A DNA stretch of 64,000 nucleotides, from contig NZ_CP125781.1 of NCBI RefSeq assembly GCF_030053895.1, forward strand, positions 372,001 to 436,000, read 5' to 3'. Below the pieces are notes generated by a model that saw only the letters and a list, made by a program, of their open reading frames with translations, was not told the origin of the DNA and made no database searches. Each line of letters starts with the position of its first letter. Positions within the stretch are counted from its first letter, which is position 1. The DNA comes from Trabulsiella odontotermitis (GTDB lineage Bacteria; Pseudomonadota; Gammaproteobacteria; Enterobacterales; Enterobacteriaceae). The translations under genes and the position numbers were made by a program. Shown one piece after another: positions 13,183 to 22,241 of the stretch.

Positions 13183-13497
13183 AATGCATCCTGTGTGACG
13201 AGATTTATCGTTATTTATTAAGGCGTCCGGAACGCCTGATACCTGTCTGTGGTGACAGCCATACTTTGTTAAGCAAAGCGGATGCCATAATTGCAAGCGC
13301 CTGATTTTCGGGCGGCGGCGTGCAATAAAGTGAGTGTAGACATGAAATGAAAATGTCATCGCCCTGAAATGGTGCAAAATTACAACCTGTGCCACAAATT
13401 AGCGCAAAAAAGTTTCTCGTAAGACGGAAGGGGAAATAATAATTTCGGGCGGTAATATTGGCGAGAGAATGAATCAAAACTATTTTGTGTGATATGA
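13183..13497 (-). promoter_or_regulatory. yhdW upstream region with possible sigma-54 promoter
   Basis: This 315-base stretch has no credible gene. Reading the minus strand, AGGTTGTAATTTTGCA at 13388-13373 has GG and GC dinucleotides 12 bases apart and a good TTTTGCA -12 element. It is preceded by TGGCAC, so sigma-54 control is possible, as reported for this operon in E. coli. The -24 half is poor and the match could be chance. Confidence 0.35.
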
Positions 13498-13521
13498 CAA
13501 AGCGCGGAATTCCGCGCTTTG
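13498..13521 (-). terminator. Palindrome after yhdV, probable terminator
   Basis: A perfect 24-base palindrome with half-site CAAAGCGCGGAA lies 6 bases beyond the yhdV stop. The following T-run is weak, so termination may be partial. Confidence 0.6.
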
Positions 13522-13527
13522 CTGTGA

Positions 13528-13749
13528 TTATTTGGTCAGTGCGACGATGCCGAGCGTCAGGCCCGCCAGCGCGGCTGCGCCGCCAGCGATGGCGCCTGCG
13601 GTTTCCCAGTTGTCCTGCGTCGTCCCTTTCATACAGGTATTGGTGTGAACCAGTCGCCCCTGATCGTCATAGACCGGTACACAGGGAGACTCGTGTGCAC
13701 AGCCAGCGAGAAACGTAGTCAGTAATGCGACAGAAATGAATCTTTTCAT
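13528..13749 (-). CDS. yhdV: YhdV, small lipoprotein
   Basis: A 73-residue lipoprotein: MKRFISVALLTTFLAGC is a lipoprotein signal peptide with lipobox LAGC, so Cys17 would be lipidated. The tail has a glycine/alanine-rich hydrophobic stretch (AGAIAGGAAALAGLTLG), perhaps membrane-inserting. Function is unknown. The position between acrF and yhdW and the length match E. coli. Confidence 0.9.
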   Translation of the reverse strand: MKRFISVALLTTFLAGCAHESPCVPVYDDQGRLVHTNTCMKGTTQDNWETAGAIAGGAAALAGLTLGIVALTK

Positions 13750-14020
13750 AAGGTTACCTCTTAATAAGCCACGGTAAATGTCATTACGTAAAACATCCCA
13801 TGGACGTCAGAGGGTATTTTATCATTGGTATTTAACGGACCGTCTGCGCAAAACAATCTCAAAGTATGAGTGATGTAAATATCGTGGAGAGAATACAAGG
13901 GGAAGCATAAAATTGTGCAGGAAAAATGAAGCTGAATATAAAAACTTATCTGCGAAAAATAATAATATTCATCTGGTTAAAGGAGTATATGCCAAATATC
14001 TTCATGCATTAAAGCCTTAC
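13750..14020. other. Intergenic region between yhdV and acrF
   Basis: An AT-rich region of about 270 bases with no gene I can support. It must contain the yhdV promoter; I see no clear operator or small RNA in it. Confidence 0.5.
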
Positions 14021-14023
14021 ATT

Positions 14024-14056
14024 ATTAAAAAATTAAGGCGCACGATGGCGCCTTAA
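14024..14056 (-). terminator. Terminator of acrEF
   Basis: On the minus strand TTAAGGCGC and GCGCCTTAA flank a six-base loop and are followed by TTTTTTAA. It lies 9 bases past the acrF stop. Confidence 0.9.
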
Positions 14057-14064
14057 GAAGACAT

Positions 14065-17000
14065 TTATTCTTTATGCTGGCTGAATCGCCGTCTGACTAC
14101 CACAAAGAAGACCGGAACAAAGAAAATCGCCAGCAGCGTGGCGGATAACATCCCGCCCATGACACCTGTCCCTACTGCATTCTGCGCGCCGCTCCCTGCA
14201 CCATGGCTTATCACCAGCGGCAACACGCCAAGGACGAAAGCCAGTGAAGTCATCAGAATCGGTCGCAGACGCATCCGCGAAGCCTCCAGCGTCGCTTCGA
14301 TAACCCCTTTGTGCTCTTTTTCCATTAAATCTTTAGCGAATTCGACGATCAGAATCGCGTTTTTTGCCGACAGACCAATGGTGGTGAGCAACCCTACCTG
14401 AAAATAAACATCATTGTTCAACCCGCGCAGCGAGGCGGCCAGCAGTGCGCCGATAACCCCGAGCGGCACCACCAGCATCACGGAAAACGGCACGGACCAG
14501 CTTTCATAAAGTGCTGCGAGACACAAGAACACCACAATCAGCGAAATGGCGTACAACGCCGGAGCCTGATTCCCCGAAAGCCTTTCCTGATAAGACATGC
14601 CAGTCCAGTCATAGCCAACGCCGGAAGGCAGTTTGCTGGCCAGTTGCTCCATTAAAATCATCGCCTCGCCGGTACTTTTCCCAGCCACTGCTTCACCGAA
14701 GATTTCCATCGACGGCATCCCGTTGTAGCGTTCCAGACGCGGCGAGCCGTAAGCCCAGTGTGATGTCGCAAAGGCGGAGAAAGGGACCATTTCACCGTTA
14801 GCACTGTGCACAAACAAATTGTTGATGTCTGTGGGTAGCATGCGGTATGGCGCATCGGCCTGCACGTAAACTTTCTTTACGCGTCCGCGATCGACAAAGT
14901 CATTCACATAAGTGCCGCCGAGCAATGAGGAGATGGTCTGGTTGATGTCAGAAATCGACACGCCCAGCGCCTGTGCCTTTTCCTGATCGACATCCAGCTT
15001 AAATTGCGGCGTATCCTCCAGTCCGTTCGGGCGAACGTTGGTCAGGATATCCGGATGCGCTCTCGCCATCCCCAACAATTGATTGCGTGCCTGGGTTAGC
15101 GCGTTGTGACCGAGATCCGCCTGATCAATCAGTTCAAAATCGAAACCTTTCGCCGTACCAAGTTCCATAATGGCGGGCAAGTTAAAGGGGAAGACCATGG
15201 CATCGCGGATCTGGCTGAAAGCATGGCGAGCGCGTTCGACAATAGCCTCGACGCCATTCTCGCTGCCGGATCGTTCTTCCCAGGGCTTCAGGCTGATAAA
15301 CGCAATCCCTGAGTTTTGCCCCTGGCCGCTAAAGCTAAAGCCGTTGACGGTAAATACCGATTCGACATTCGCTTTCTCTTCCGTCAGGTAATACTGCTGG
15401 ATGTGATCCAGCACCTGTTGCGTACGAGCCTGCGTGGCGCCCGCCGGGAGCTGTACCATGGTCATAAAGACACCCTGATCTTCGTCCGGCAGGAACGAGG
15501 TTGGCAGGCGTAAAAACAGCACCGTCATGCCTGCGACAATCAACACGTAAATCACCAGATAGCGGCCCGTGCTGCGCAGGATCCCGCTGATGCTGTTGGT
15601 ATAGTGCTCAACGCTGCGATCAAACGTGTTGTTAAACCAGCCGAAAAATCCTCGCTTCTGTTCATGATGATCGGGATCGACCGGTTTCAGCAGGGTGGCG
15701 CACAGCGCCGGGGTAAGAATTAACGCGACCAGCACCGAAAGCGCCATGGCAGAAACAATGGTGATTGAGAACTGGCGGTAAATGGCGCCCGTTGAACCGC
15801 CGAAAAAGGCCATCGGAATAAATACCGCCGACAGTACCATTGCAATACCGACCAGCGCGCCCTGGATCTGCGACATAGATTTCTCCGTCGCCGCCTTCGG
15901 TGGCAACCGGTCTTCCATCATCACGCGTTCGACGTTTTCCACCACCACGATGGCGTCATCAACCAGCAGGCCAATAGCCAGCACCATGCCAAACATGGTG
16001 AGGGTGTTGATGGAGTAACCACATGCTGCCAGCACGGCGAAGGTTCCCAGCAGAACTACCGGTACGGCAATGGTCGGGATCAGCGTGGCGCGAAAATTCT
16101 GCAGAAACAGATACATCACCAGAAAAACCAGCACGATGGCTTCGAGCAGCGTTTTCACCACCTCGTGAATTGAGATGGTGACAAACGGCGTGGTGTCGTA
16201 CGGATAAACGACCTTCAGCCCTTGCGGAAAGAAGTTCTGCAGTTCAGCCAGTTTTCCCTTCACGGCTTTTGCCGTATCCAGTGCATTGGCGCCGGTCGCC
16301 AGCTTGATCCCAATACCCGTTGCGGTTTGACCATTAATTTTGGTCACCATATTGTAGTTTTCGCCGCCGAGAGTAATGCGGGCCACGTCCTTGAGACGTA
16401 CCACGGAGCCATCCTGATTCACCTTCAGCGTGACACGGCCAAATTCATCCACATCTTTCAGTCGGGTCTGGGCGATGATCGATGCGTTCAACTGCTGCCC
16501 CGGGACGGCAGGCGTGCCGCCGAGTTGACCCGCCGCTATCTGGTCGTTCTGCGTCTTGAGCTGGTTAATAACATCAACCGGCGTCAACTGATACTTATTG
16601 AGTGCATTTGGATCGAGCCAGATCCGCATCGCGTACTGGGCGCCAAACATTTGCACGTTGCCCACGCCACTGGTGCGGCTAATCGCGTCCTTCACATTCG
16701 ACGCCACGTAGTCGGAGATATCCTCCTGGGAAAGGTTTTTATTGCCCGACACAAAACCGGCGACCAGCAGAAAACTGCTGCTGGATTTTTCTACGCCAAT
16801 GCCTTGCTGTTGCACTTCCTGCGGCAGCAGGGGCATCGCCAGTTGGAGTTTGTTCTGCACCTGCACTTGTGCAATGTCTGGGTCGGTACCGGAACCGAAC
16901 GTCAGCGTAAGGGTAACGTTGCCCGCAGAATCGCTGGTGGAAGACATATACATCAGATTATCGACGCCGTTCATGTTCTGTTCGATAACCTGCGTGACGG

Positions 17001-17178
17001 TATCCTGCACCGTTTGCGCGTCAGCGCCAGGATAGGTGGCGGTCACCGAGACCGCAGGTGGCGCAATGGTTGGATACTGGGCGATGGGAAGTTGCACAAT
17101 CGCCAGACCACCGGCAATCATCAAAATAATGGCCAGCACCCAAGCGAAAACCGGGCGTTGAATAAAAAACTTAGACAT
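14065..17178 (-). CDS. acrF: Multidrug efflux RND transporter AcrF
   Basis: A 1037-residue inner-membrane proton/drug antiporter of the HAE-1 RND family. It works as a trimer with AcrE and TolC to expel drugs, dyes and detergents. The N-terminus MSKFFIQRPVFAWVLAIILM is the first membrane helix; the proton-relay aspartate pair is seen in GLLVDDAIVVVENVE, in the region of AcrB Asp407/408. It lies 13 bases after acrE. It is distinguished from AcrB by its linkage to acrE and acrS. Confidence 0.95.
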   Translation of the reverse strand: MSKFFIQRPVFAWVLAIILMIAGGLAIVQLPIAQYPTIAPPAVSVTATYPGADAQTVQDTVTQVIEQNMNGVDNLMYMSSTSDSAGNVTLTLTFGSGTDPDIAQVQVQNKLQLAMPLLPQEVQQQGIGVEKSSSSFLLVAGFVSGNKNLSQEDISDYVASNVKDAISRTSGVGNVQMFGAQYAMRIWLDPNALNKYQLTPVDVINQLKTQNDQIAAGQLGGTPAVPGQQLNASIIAQTRLKDVDEFGRVTLKVNQDGSVVRLKDVARITLGGENYNMVTKINGQTATGIGIKLATGANALDTAKAVKGKLAELQNFFPQGLKVVYPYDTTPFVTISIHEVVKTLLEAIVLVFLVMYLFLQNFRATLIPTIAVPVVLLGTFAVLAACGYSINTLTMFGMVLAIGLLVDDAIVVVENVERVMMEDRLPPKAATEKSMSQIQGALVGIAMVLSAVFIPMAFFGGSTGAIYRQFSITIVSAMALSVLVALILTPALCATLLKPVDPDHHEQKRGFFGWFNNTFDRSVEHYTNSISGILRSTGRYLVIYVLIVAGMTVLFLRLPTSFLPDEDQGVFMTMVQLPAGATQARTQQVLDHIQQYYLTEEKANVESVFTVNGFSFSGQGQNSGIAFISLKPWEERSGSENGVEAIVERARHAFSQIRDAMVFPFNLPAIMELGTAKGFDFELIDQADLGHNALTQARNQLLGMARAHPDILTNVRPNGLEDTPQFKLDVDQEKAQALGVSISDINQTISSLLGGTYVNDFVDRGRVKKVYVQADAPYRMLPTDINNLFVHSANGEMVPFSAFATSHWAYGSPRLERYNGMPSMEIFGEAVAGKSTGEAMILMEQLASKLPSGVGYDWTGMSYQERLSGNQAPALYAISLIVVFLCLAALYESWSVPFSVMLVVPLGVIGALLAASLRGLNNDVYFQVGLLTTIGLSAKNAILIVEFAKDLMEKEHKGVIEATLEASRMRLRPILMTSLAFVLGVLPLVISHGAGSGAQNAVGTGVMGGMLSATLLAIFFVPVFFVVVRRRFSQHKE

Positions 17179-17191
17179 TGTGTTTCATACC

Positions 17192-18328
17192 TTACTTCGC
17201 GGTAGCCGCTACCGTGTCTTCTTCCGCGTCCACGGTCACACCCGGATGCACTTTTTGTAACCCGCTGACGATGACCTTATCGCCGGGCTGTAATCCGTCT
17301 GTCACCAGCCAGCGATCGCCAATCGCCTGCGAGGCGGTAATATCACGCAATTCCACCTGGTTTTTGGCATTGACCAGCAGGACGGTGGCCTGGCCCAGCG
17401 GTGTGCGCGTCACGCCTTGCTGCGGGATCAGAATGGCATTAGGTTGTACGCCTTCATCAATGCGCGCCCGAACAAACATGCCGGGCAGCAGGGCGTGTTG
17501 TGGGTTCGGGAAGATAGCGCGAAGGGTAATCGAACCGGTGTTTTCATCCACGGTGACGTCAGAGAATTGCAGCGAGCCTTTTTGTGCGTACGGCTGACCG
17601 TTTTCCATGACTAGCTGCACACGTTTGGTTTCGCCGCCGCCCTGCAGGCTTTCCTGTTTCAGGCGCATAAAATCGTTACTGGACTGCGTCACATCGACGT
17701 AAATAGGATCAAGCTGCTGCACAGTGGCCAGCGCCTCTCCCTGGCTGCTGGTGACCAGCGCGCCTTCGGTCACCGTGGACTTACCAATACGGCCGCTGAT
17801 GGGGGAGGTGACTTTCGTCCAGGCGAGATTAATGCGTGCATTCTCCACGGCAGCCTTTGCCGCCAGCACGCTGGCATCCGCCTGACGCGCAGTGGCAATG
17901 GCCTGATCGTAATCCTGCTGGCTGATGTACTGCGTGCCGAGCAGCGGGGCGTAGCGTTTTACCGTCAGATGTGCGAGGGCAGCTGCCGCTGCGGCTTTGG
18001 CTTCATCTGCTTTTGCGCTGGCATACGCGGCCTGGTAAGTCGCGGGATCGATCTGGTAAAGCGACTGACCGGCTTCTACGTCGCTGCCTTCCACAAAATG
18101 ACGTTTAAGGATGATGCCGCTAACCTGCGGGCGAACTTCCGCGATGCGAAACGCTGCTGTGCGCCCCGGAAGTTCAGTGGTCACCTTCAACGGCGCGCGC
18201 ATGGCAACATGAAAGGTCACCTTTGGCGTGGGTGCCTGCGGTTGTTGATTGTCCGAATCATTGCAGCCTGCCAGTAATGCAGTCGTCATGATGAGGCTGG
18301 AGAAAAGCGTCGCCCTGGCGTGAATCAT
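17192..18328 (-). CDS. acrE: Membrane-fusion lipoprotein AcrE
   Basis: A 378-residue periplasmic adaptor linking AcrF to TolC. The N-terminus is a lipoprotein signal with lipobox LAGC and Cys22 as lipidation site. The barrel-sandwich halves (VRPQVSGIILKRHF and WTKVTSPISGRIGKSTVTEG) flank an alanine-rich coiled-coil hairpin near residues 95-160. It is slightly shorter than E. coli AcrE (385). First gene of acrEF, divergent from its regulator acrS. Confidence 0.95.
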   Translation of the reverse strand: MIHARATLFSSLIMTTALLAGCNDSDNQQPQAPTPKVTFHVAMRAPLKVTTELPGRTAAFRIAEVRPQVSGIILKRHFVEGSDVEAGQSLYQIDPATYQAAYASAKADEAKAAAAAALAHLTVKRYAPLLGTQYISQQDYDQAIATARQADASVLAAKAAVENARINLAWTKVTSPISGRIGKSTVTEGALVTSSQGEALATVQQLDPIYVDVTQSSNDFMRLKQESLQGGGETKRVQLVMENGQPYAQKGSLQFSDVTVDENTGSITLRAIFPNPQHALLPGMFVRARIDEGVQPNAILIPQQGVTRTPLGQATVLLVNAKNQVELRDITASQAIGDRWLVTDGLQPGDKVIVSGLQKVHPGVTVDAEEDTVAATAK

Positions 18329-18661
18329 TATTACCGTTCCTTATTAACCGAATCATCGGTGCACCGAAAACCGGAGAAAGAATAGAGATAAAACAGCTCG
18401 CCATCCTACAAATAAATAAATGCAGATGTAAGTCATCGTGAATTAAGAATCGGTACTGAACGCACTAAAACACAAAAAAGAGATGAATGGTGTCAGGTTT
18501 ATTTACGATGTGAATGCGTTGTGTTTATTTATTGATATTAACTATTCAATAAAAAGTTGTGTGTGTCTATGCGCCATCGTTTTTTTCGACAATAATGGCT
18601 GCCGATTTATTCGTGATTTTTACTTTTCGGTAGTGACTTTTCTCTGGCGGGTACGCATTTT
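18329..18661. promoter_or_regulatory. acrE/acrS divergent promoter region
   Basis: A 333-base region between divergent start codons, strongly AT-rich near 18380-18600. That fits the H-NS silencing reported for acrEF in E. coli. AcrS is expected to bind here, but I cannot pick out its operator with confidence. No gene is supported in it. Confidence 0.6.
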
Positions 18662-19336
18662 ATGGCAAGAAAAACGAAAGCAGACGCATTAAAGACACGG
18701 CAACTTTTAATCGATGCCGCCATTGAACAGTTCGCTAAGCACGGCGTGACCAATACCACGCTTTCTGACATCGCCGATGCTGCTGGCGTCACGCGCGGCG
18801 CGGTGTACTGGCACTTTAGCAGTAAAACGGAATTATTCAATGAAATGTGGGAACAGCAGGTACCGTTAAACCATATCATAAAATATATACGAACGGAGAA
18901 TGAAAACCCGCTAATTGATTTGCAGGAGAAATTTATTGCCGCGCTGCAATATATTGCCGAAACGCCAAAGCAACGTGCATTAATGCAAATACTTTATCAT
19001 AAATGTGAATTCACAACGGGAATGATGACGGAGAGCGAAATCCGTAACAAGATGTGCGTTAACCGTAACGAATTGCGTGAAGCATTATTAAAATGTATCC
19101 ATTACGGGATTTTACCTGTCGATACCAACGTAGACGTGATGGTCATTATGTTACGCGGTTTTTTTAGCGGCATTATTAAAAACTGGCTCATGGAACCCGG
19201 GCAATTCAATTTATATCAACAGGCACCGGTTCTGGCGGATAATATTATGAGCACACTTACTCGGGCGTCGTGCACTCCACCAACTTCAGCGGATTCACCG
19301 AATCCATGTTGCGGCATCTTGCAGACTCAAGGGTGA
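18662..19336 (+). CDS. acrS: TetR-family repressor AcrS (EnvR)
   Basis: A 224-residue repressor with an N-terminal helix-turn-helix (about residues 12-57, including TLSDIADAAGVTRGAVYWHF) and a ligand-binding helical domain. In E. coli AcrS represses acrAB and is encoded beside acrEF. The start ATG follows MARKTKADA, like AcrR. Its last 80 bases are antisense to the 3' half of yhdU, so the C-terminal residues (after about 198) may be poorly conserved. Confidence 0.93.
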   Translation: MARKTKADALKTRQLLIDAAIEQFAKHGVTNTTLSDIADAAGVTRGAVYWHFSSKTELFNEMWEQQVPLNHIIKYIRTENENPLIDLQEKFIAALQYIAETPKQRALMQILYHKCEFTTGMMTESEIRNKMCVNRNELREALLKCIHYGILPVDTNVDVMVIMLRGFFSGIIKNWLMEPGQFNLYQQAPVLADNIMSTLTRASCTPPTSADSPNPCCGILQTQG

Positions 19337-19421
19337 CGAACTCCAGCAACTGAATAATCAGCACGTCGAGGAGAAAGACGAGGAGAACAAAAATGACTAA
19401 CCAACCGTATTTGCGCAACAT
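19257..19421 (-). CDS. yhdU: YhdU, small single-pass membrane protein
   Basis: A 54-codon frame read on the minus strand from ATG at 19421 to TAA at 19257. It begins MLRKYGWLV, contains a strongly hydrophobic stretch to about residue 26, and then a short polar tail with two cysteines. It matches the size, position and character of E. coli YhdU (downstream of acrS, opposite strand). Function is unknown. Its 3' half is antisense to the end of acrS. Confidence 0.8.
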   Translation of the reverse strand: MLRKYGWLVIFVLLVFLLDVLIIQLLEFVTLESARCRNMDSVNPLKLVECTTPE

Positions 19422-19509
19422 ACCCTGTCCCCTGATTCTTCCAGGATGAATGGCTAGAATATATCCGAAATGGCGGGGCTAAAAAGTGAGGTAAAACGAA
19501 GATTCCGGC

Positions 19510-19586
19510 AATAAAAAAGGCGCTTCCCCATGCCGAAGAGCGCCTTTTTAAACGTCAGGAACAAAAATCAGTTCATGCCGTATTTT
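19510..19586. repeat. Left attachment site (attL)
   Basis: Two blocks are shared with the right end: 42 bases at 19510-19551 identical to 30372-30413 (a terminator hairpin with GGCGCTTCCCC arm) and 21 bases at 19566-19586 identical to 30434-30454 (the last codons of fis). The spacer between blocks is 14 bases here and 20 at the right end, and differs in sequence. Confidence 0.85.
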
Positions 19587-19708
19587 CAAAACCTATGTTT
19601 TTTATAGTTCAGTGTCGTTCGCTATTGTTTACATATATATTTGAATAAAAAGAGCAATATTCATTTTATTGTTCGCCTTTGCTCGCCCCGGTTTGGGGAG
19701 TAACATCG

Positions 19709-19735
19709 CGATGTGTAGTCAGTGGTGTAGTCAGT
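19709..19735 (+). repeat. Left copy of integrase arm-type-like repeat
   Basis: CGATGTGTAGTCAG followed by GTGTAGTCAG, so a tandem pair of GTGTAGTCAG. The same 27-base unit with two substitutions lies at 30343-30369 in the same orientation beside the right end. Probable integrase or excisionase binding sites. Confidence 0.65.
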
Positions 19736-19759
19736 CTGAAATATGAACTGAGGTTTTCT

Positions 19760-20983
19760 ATGGCAGGTGGAACGAACAAGTTAAGCGACAGCTCGTTGCG
19801 TAAAATGGTCGGAAGGGAAAGCCCTGGTGACAGCTTTTATGCTGACGGCGACGGGCTGAGCGTCAAGGTGTCCCGGGTGGGGATATTGACCTGGTACTTC
19901 ACGTTCCGGATCGGCGGTCGTAATACGGCGCCGCAGCGCATCAAGCTGGGTAACTACCCTGATTTGTCACTCAAGTCGGCCAGAGAGAAGCGCGATCAGT
20001 GCCGCGCCTGGCTGGCTGAGGGCAAGAATCCACAATATCAGCTGAATATCTCGACGCAGGAGACCCTGAAGCCGGTCACGGTTAAGGAGGCTCTGGAATA
20101 CTGGCTGAACGAATACGCAGCCCACAAACGCGCCAATTTCGTTAAGCACCGCGAACAACTGAAAAAGCACATCTACCCCTATATCGGAAATTACCCTCTC
20201 TCGATGTGCGAAACCCGCCACTGGCTCGAGTGCTTTGCCCGGGTGCGCGCTGTCGCGCCGGTGGCTGCAGGATATCTGTTACAGATGTGCAAACAGGCGC
20301 TCAAATTTTGCCGGGTGCACCGGTACGCGGTGAGCAACGCTCTGGACGATTTAACGATCGACGATGTTGGCCGCAAGCAGAATAAACTCGACAGAGAGCA
20401 CAACAGGCCGGAACTGGCCGATATCTGGCGCGAGTGTACCGGCATCAAATTTAAACCCTACTATGCCGCGCTGCTGCGCCTGCTGGTGGTATTTGGCTGC
20501 CGGTCGCAGGAGCTGAGGCTCTCCCGGCTCGATGAGTGGGATATGCAGGAATGGGTCTGGACGGTGCCAAAGGAGCACAGTAAAGGCGGGGAGAGGATCG
20601 TGCGCCCGGTTCCTGTTGCGGTGAGACCGTTTATCCTGGAGCTTTACGAGAGGCATAAGGATTCAGGCCTGCTGCTGGGCGAGATCAAAAAACCGGAGGC
20701 AGTCAGTCAGTGGGGGCGCGGGGTTTATAGACGCCTCGGTCACTCCGCGCCGTGGACGCTTCACGATCTGCGTCGAACGTTCGCCACGACGCTGAATAAC
20801 ATGGGTATAGCTCCGCATGTTGTAGAGCAACTGCTGGGGCATACGCTGGGCGGGGTTATGGCGGTATATAACCGCAGCCAGTACCTGCCGGAAAAGCTGG
20901 AGGCGTTGAATAAGTGGATGGAGCGTCTCGATCTGATTGCCGGGGAATATCCGAACGTGACCATTTTGAAGGTGGCAAAATGA
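19760..20983 (+). CDS. int: Tyrosine-type integrase (P4-like)
   Basis: A 407-residue site-specific recombinase of the P4/CP4-57 family. The N-terminal DUF4102-type arm-binding domain is followed by the catalytic domain. The active-site set is visible: Arg in FGCRSQELRLSR, HDLRR in TLHDLRRTFAT, the histidine of LLGHTLGG and the nucleophile Tyr in MAVYNRSQYL. The frame is open back to a TTG at 19679, but ATG 19760 (MAGGTNKLSD) matches typical starts and leaves the repeats at 19709 untranslated. It should catalyse insertion and excision of the island at fis. Confidence 0.93.
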   Translation: MAGGTNKLSDSSLRKMVGRESPGDSFYADGDGLSVKVSRVGILTWYFTFRIGGRNTAPQRIKLGNYPDLSLKSAREKRDQCRAWLAEGKNPQYQLNISTQETLKPVTVKEALEYWLNEYAAHKRANFVKHREQLKKHIYPYIGNYPLSMCETRHWLECFARVRAVAPVAAGYLLQMCKQALKFCRVHRYAVSNALDDLTIDDVGRKQNKLDREHNRPELADIWRECTGIKFKPYYAALLRLLVVFGCRSQELRLSRLDEWDMQEWVWTVPKEHSKGGERIVRPVPVAVRPFILELYERHKDSGLLLGEIKKPEAVSQWGRGVYRRLGHSAPWTLHDLRRTFATTLNNMGIAPHVVEQLLGHTLGGVMAVYNRSQYLPEKLEALNKWMERLDLIAGEYPNVTILKVAK

Positions 20984-21711
20984 GCGAAGAAATAAAACTC
21001 CCTGATCGTCTCTATTACCCGCTGCCGGAAGCCGCCGCAAAACTCGGTTGCACTATCCGGGACCTGTATCACTACGCAGCTATTGGCGCACTTAAAATCG
21101 CCGCTTACTTTCCCCTGACCGGTGATCATGATTTTGTCGTTGATGTACCAGAAGCTCTGGATGAAGAAATCGATGAGGAGGTGGGGGGTGACCTGTGGGG
21201 CTCATATTGGGCGATAGGTGGCCTGACGTTAAAACAGGATGCTGATGCCATCGGCTATCGTGCGTATTCGATAAACGGTTTTTTCCACGTTCATCGCGGA
21301 TGTTTTATGTCTCTCGAGTTCATGGGAACTGATGAAAAATTGCGACGACCAGTTCTCACAACCCTGCCGGAAGCCGGGGAATTCATTGAATCATGCCAAA
21401 TTATTGACGTTTCCGGAACGCTCGAGATAGACCCGCGATTCCTTTGCGTTATGGCTGAAGACATCAACGAGATAAAAGCCGTTGGTACTTCTCCAGTAGG
21501 GCAGCCGGAAACGATAAAAATAGTGAGCAGTAAACAGGCTGCGTTTATTTCCGGGTTGCTCCGCATGATCCCTGACACTGCTGATATGGATATTGAAAAG
21601 ACACCCGCCTCGAAACTGCTGGAAATTGTGGAGGCGGCGGCAGCTCAGAAGGGGATAGAACTCCCTCAGATCGATAAAAACACCTGGTCCCGTTATTTAG
21701 GTCGTAGGTGA
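20980..21711 (+). CDS. Conserved island protein with possible N-terminal HTH, unknown function
   Basis: A 243-residue protein whose ATG overlaps the integrase stop (ATGA), so it is translationally coupled to int. Residues about 10-45 (YPLPEAAAKLGC and YHYAAIGALKI) look like a MerR/excisionase-type DNA-binding helix pair. The rest is acidic with no motif I recognise. A role in integration, excision or regulation is a guess from position only. The frame upstream of 20980 is integrase sequence in another frame. Confidence 0.75.
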   Translation: MSEEIKLPDRLYYPLPEAAAKLGCTIRDLYHYAAIGALKIAAYFPLTGDHDFVVDVPEALDEEIDEEVGGDLWGSYWAIGGLTLKQDADAIGYRAYSINGFFHVHRGCFMSLEFMGTDEKLRRPVLTTLPEAGEFIESCQIIDVSGTLEIDPRFLCVMAEDINEIKAVGTSPVGQPETIKIVSSKQAAFISGLLRMIPDTADMDIEKTPASKLLEIVEAAAAQKGIELPQIDKNTWSRYLGRR

Positions 21712-21801
21712 ACTCCCCTAGAAGGTAGGGGGAATTCCCCCAAAAGCCGCAAAAAGCTCCTCAATATGCCCTTGTACCGTAACAAACAAGGGCGTTTATT
21801 T

Positions 21802-22002
21802 ATGAACAAATCCAATCAAACTACAGACCGTGTGATCCGTGAGGCGGAGTGTCGCCAAATCACCGGTCTTTGCCGCACTACCCGTTACACGATGGAGAAG
21901 GAGGGTGCATTCCCGGCTCGCCGTAAGCTCGGCGGTCGTGCGGTTGGCTGGTTGCTTTCCGAGGTTGCTGCTTGGCAGCAGAATTGCAACAAAGCGGCAT
22001 GA
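21802..22002 (+). CDS. alpA: AlpA-family transcriptional regulator
   Basis: A 66-residue winged-helix protein of the AlpA/Vis family: RVIREAECRQITGLCRTTRY, then FPARRKLGGRAVGWLLSEVAAW. AlpA proteins activate early genes and excision in P4-like elements and in Gram-negative PICIs. The start at 21802 is preferred over one 12 codons upstream because it begins at the usual distance before the domain; no strong ribosome site supports either. Confidence 0.88.
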   Translation: MNKSNQTTDRVIREAECRQITGLCRTTRYTMEKEGAFPARRKLGGRAVGWLLSEVAAWQQNCNKAA

Positions 22003-22241
22003 GGGGAATGTATGGCGCATAAAACAAAGGCGACCATGCCGGGCCGCCAATGGGATCACTCAAAACAGAATCAGCTTACCAGGGTTAATGCTGGTGGTCA
22101 AAAAGGGAGTATCGCCGTTTGTGGATATACCCCCAGCGGTAGATACGACAATGGCGTTCTGCTCAACCGGCGCAAAATTGCGCCCGTCGATTTGCCTCAA
22201 CTTTCCGGATCAGATATGAGCAGATTCGCGCGCATCTCTGG

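Noticed and set aside
16222..17205. 327-codon plus-strand frame opposite acrF
   Set aside because: Antisense to a well-conserved acrF; a shadow produced by codon bias, with no ribosome site or recognisable protein.
19510..19551. The 42-base duplication as insertion-sequence inverted or target-site repeats
   Set aside because: The copies are direct, far longer than transposon target duplications, and flank a tyrosine-integrase element; no transposase is present.
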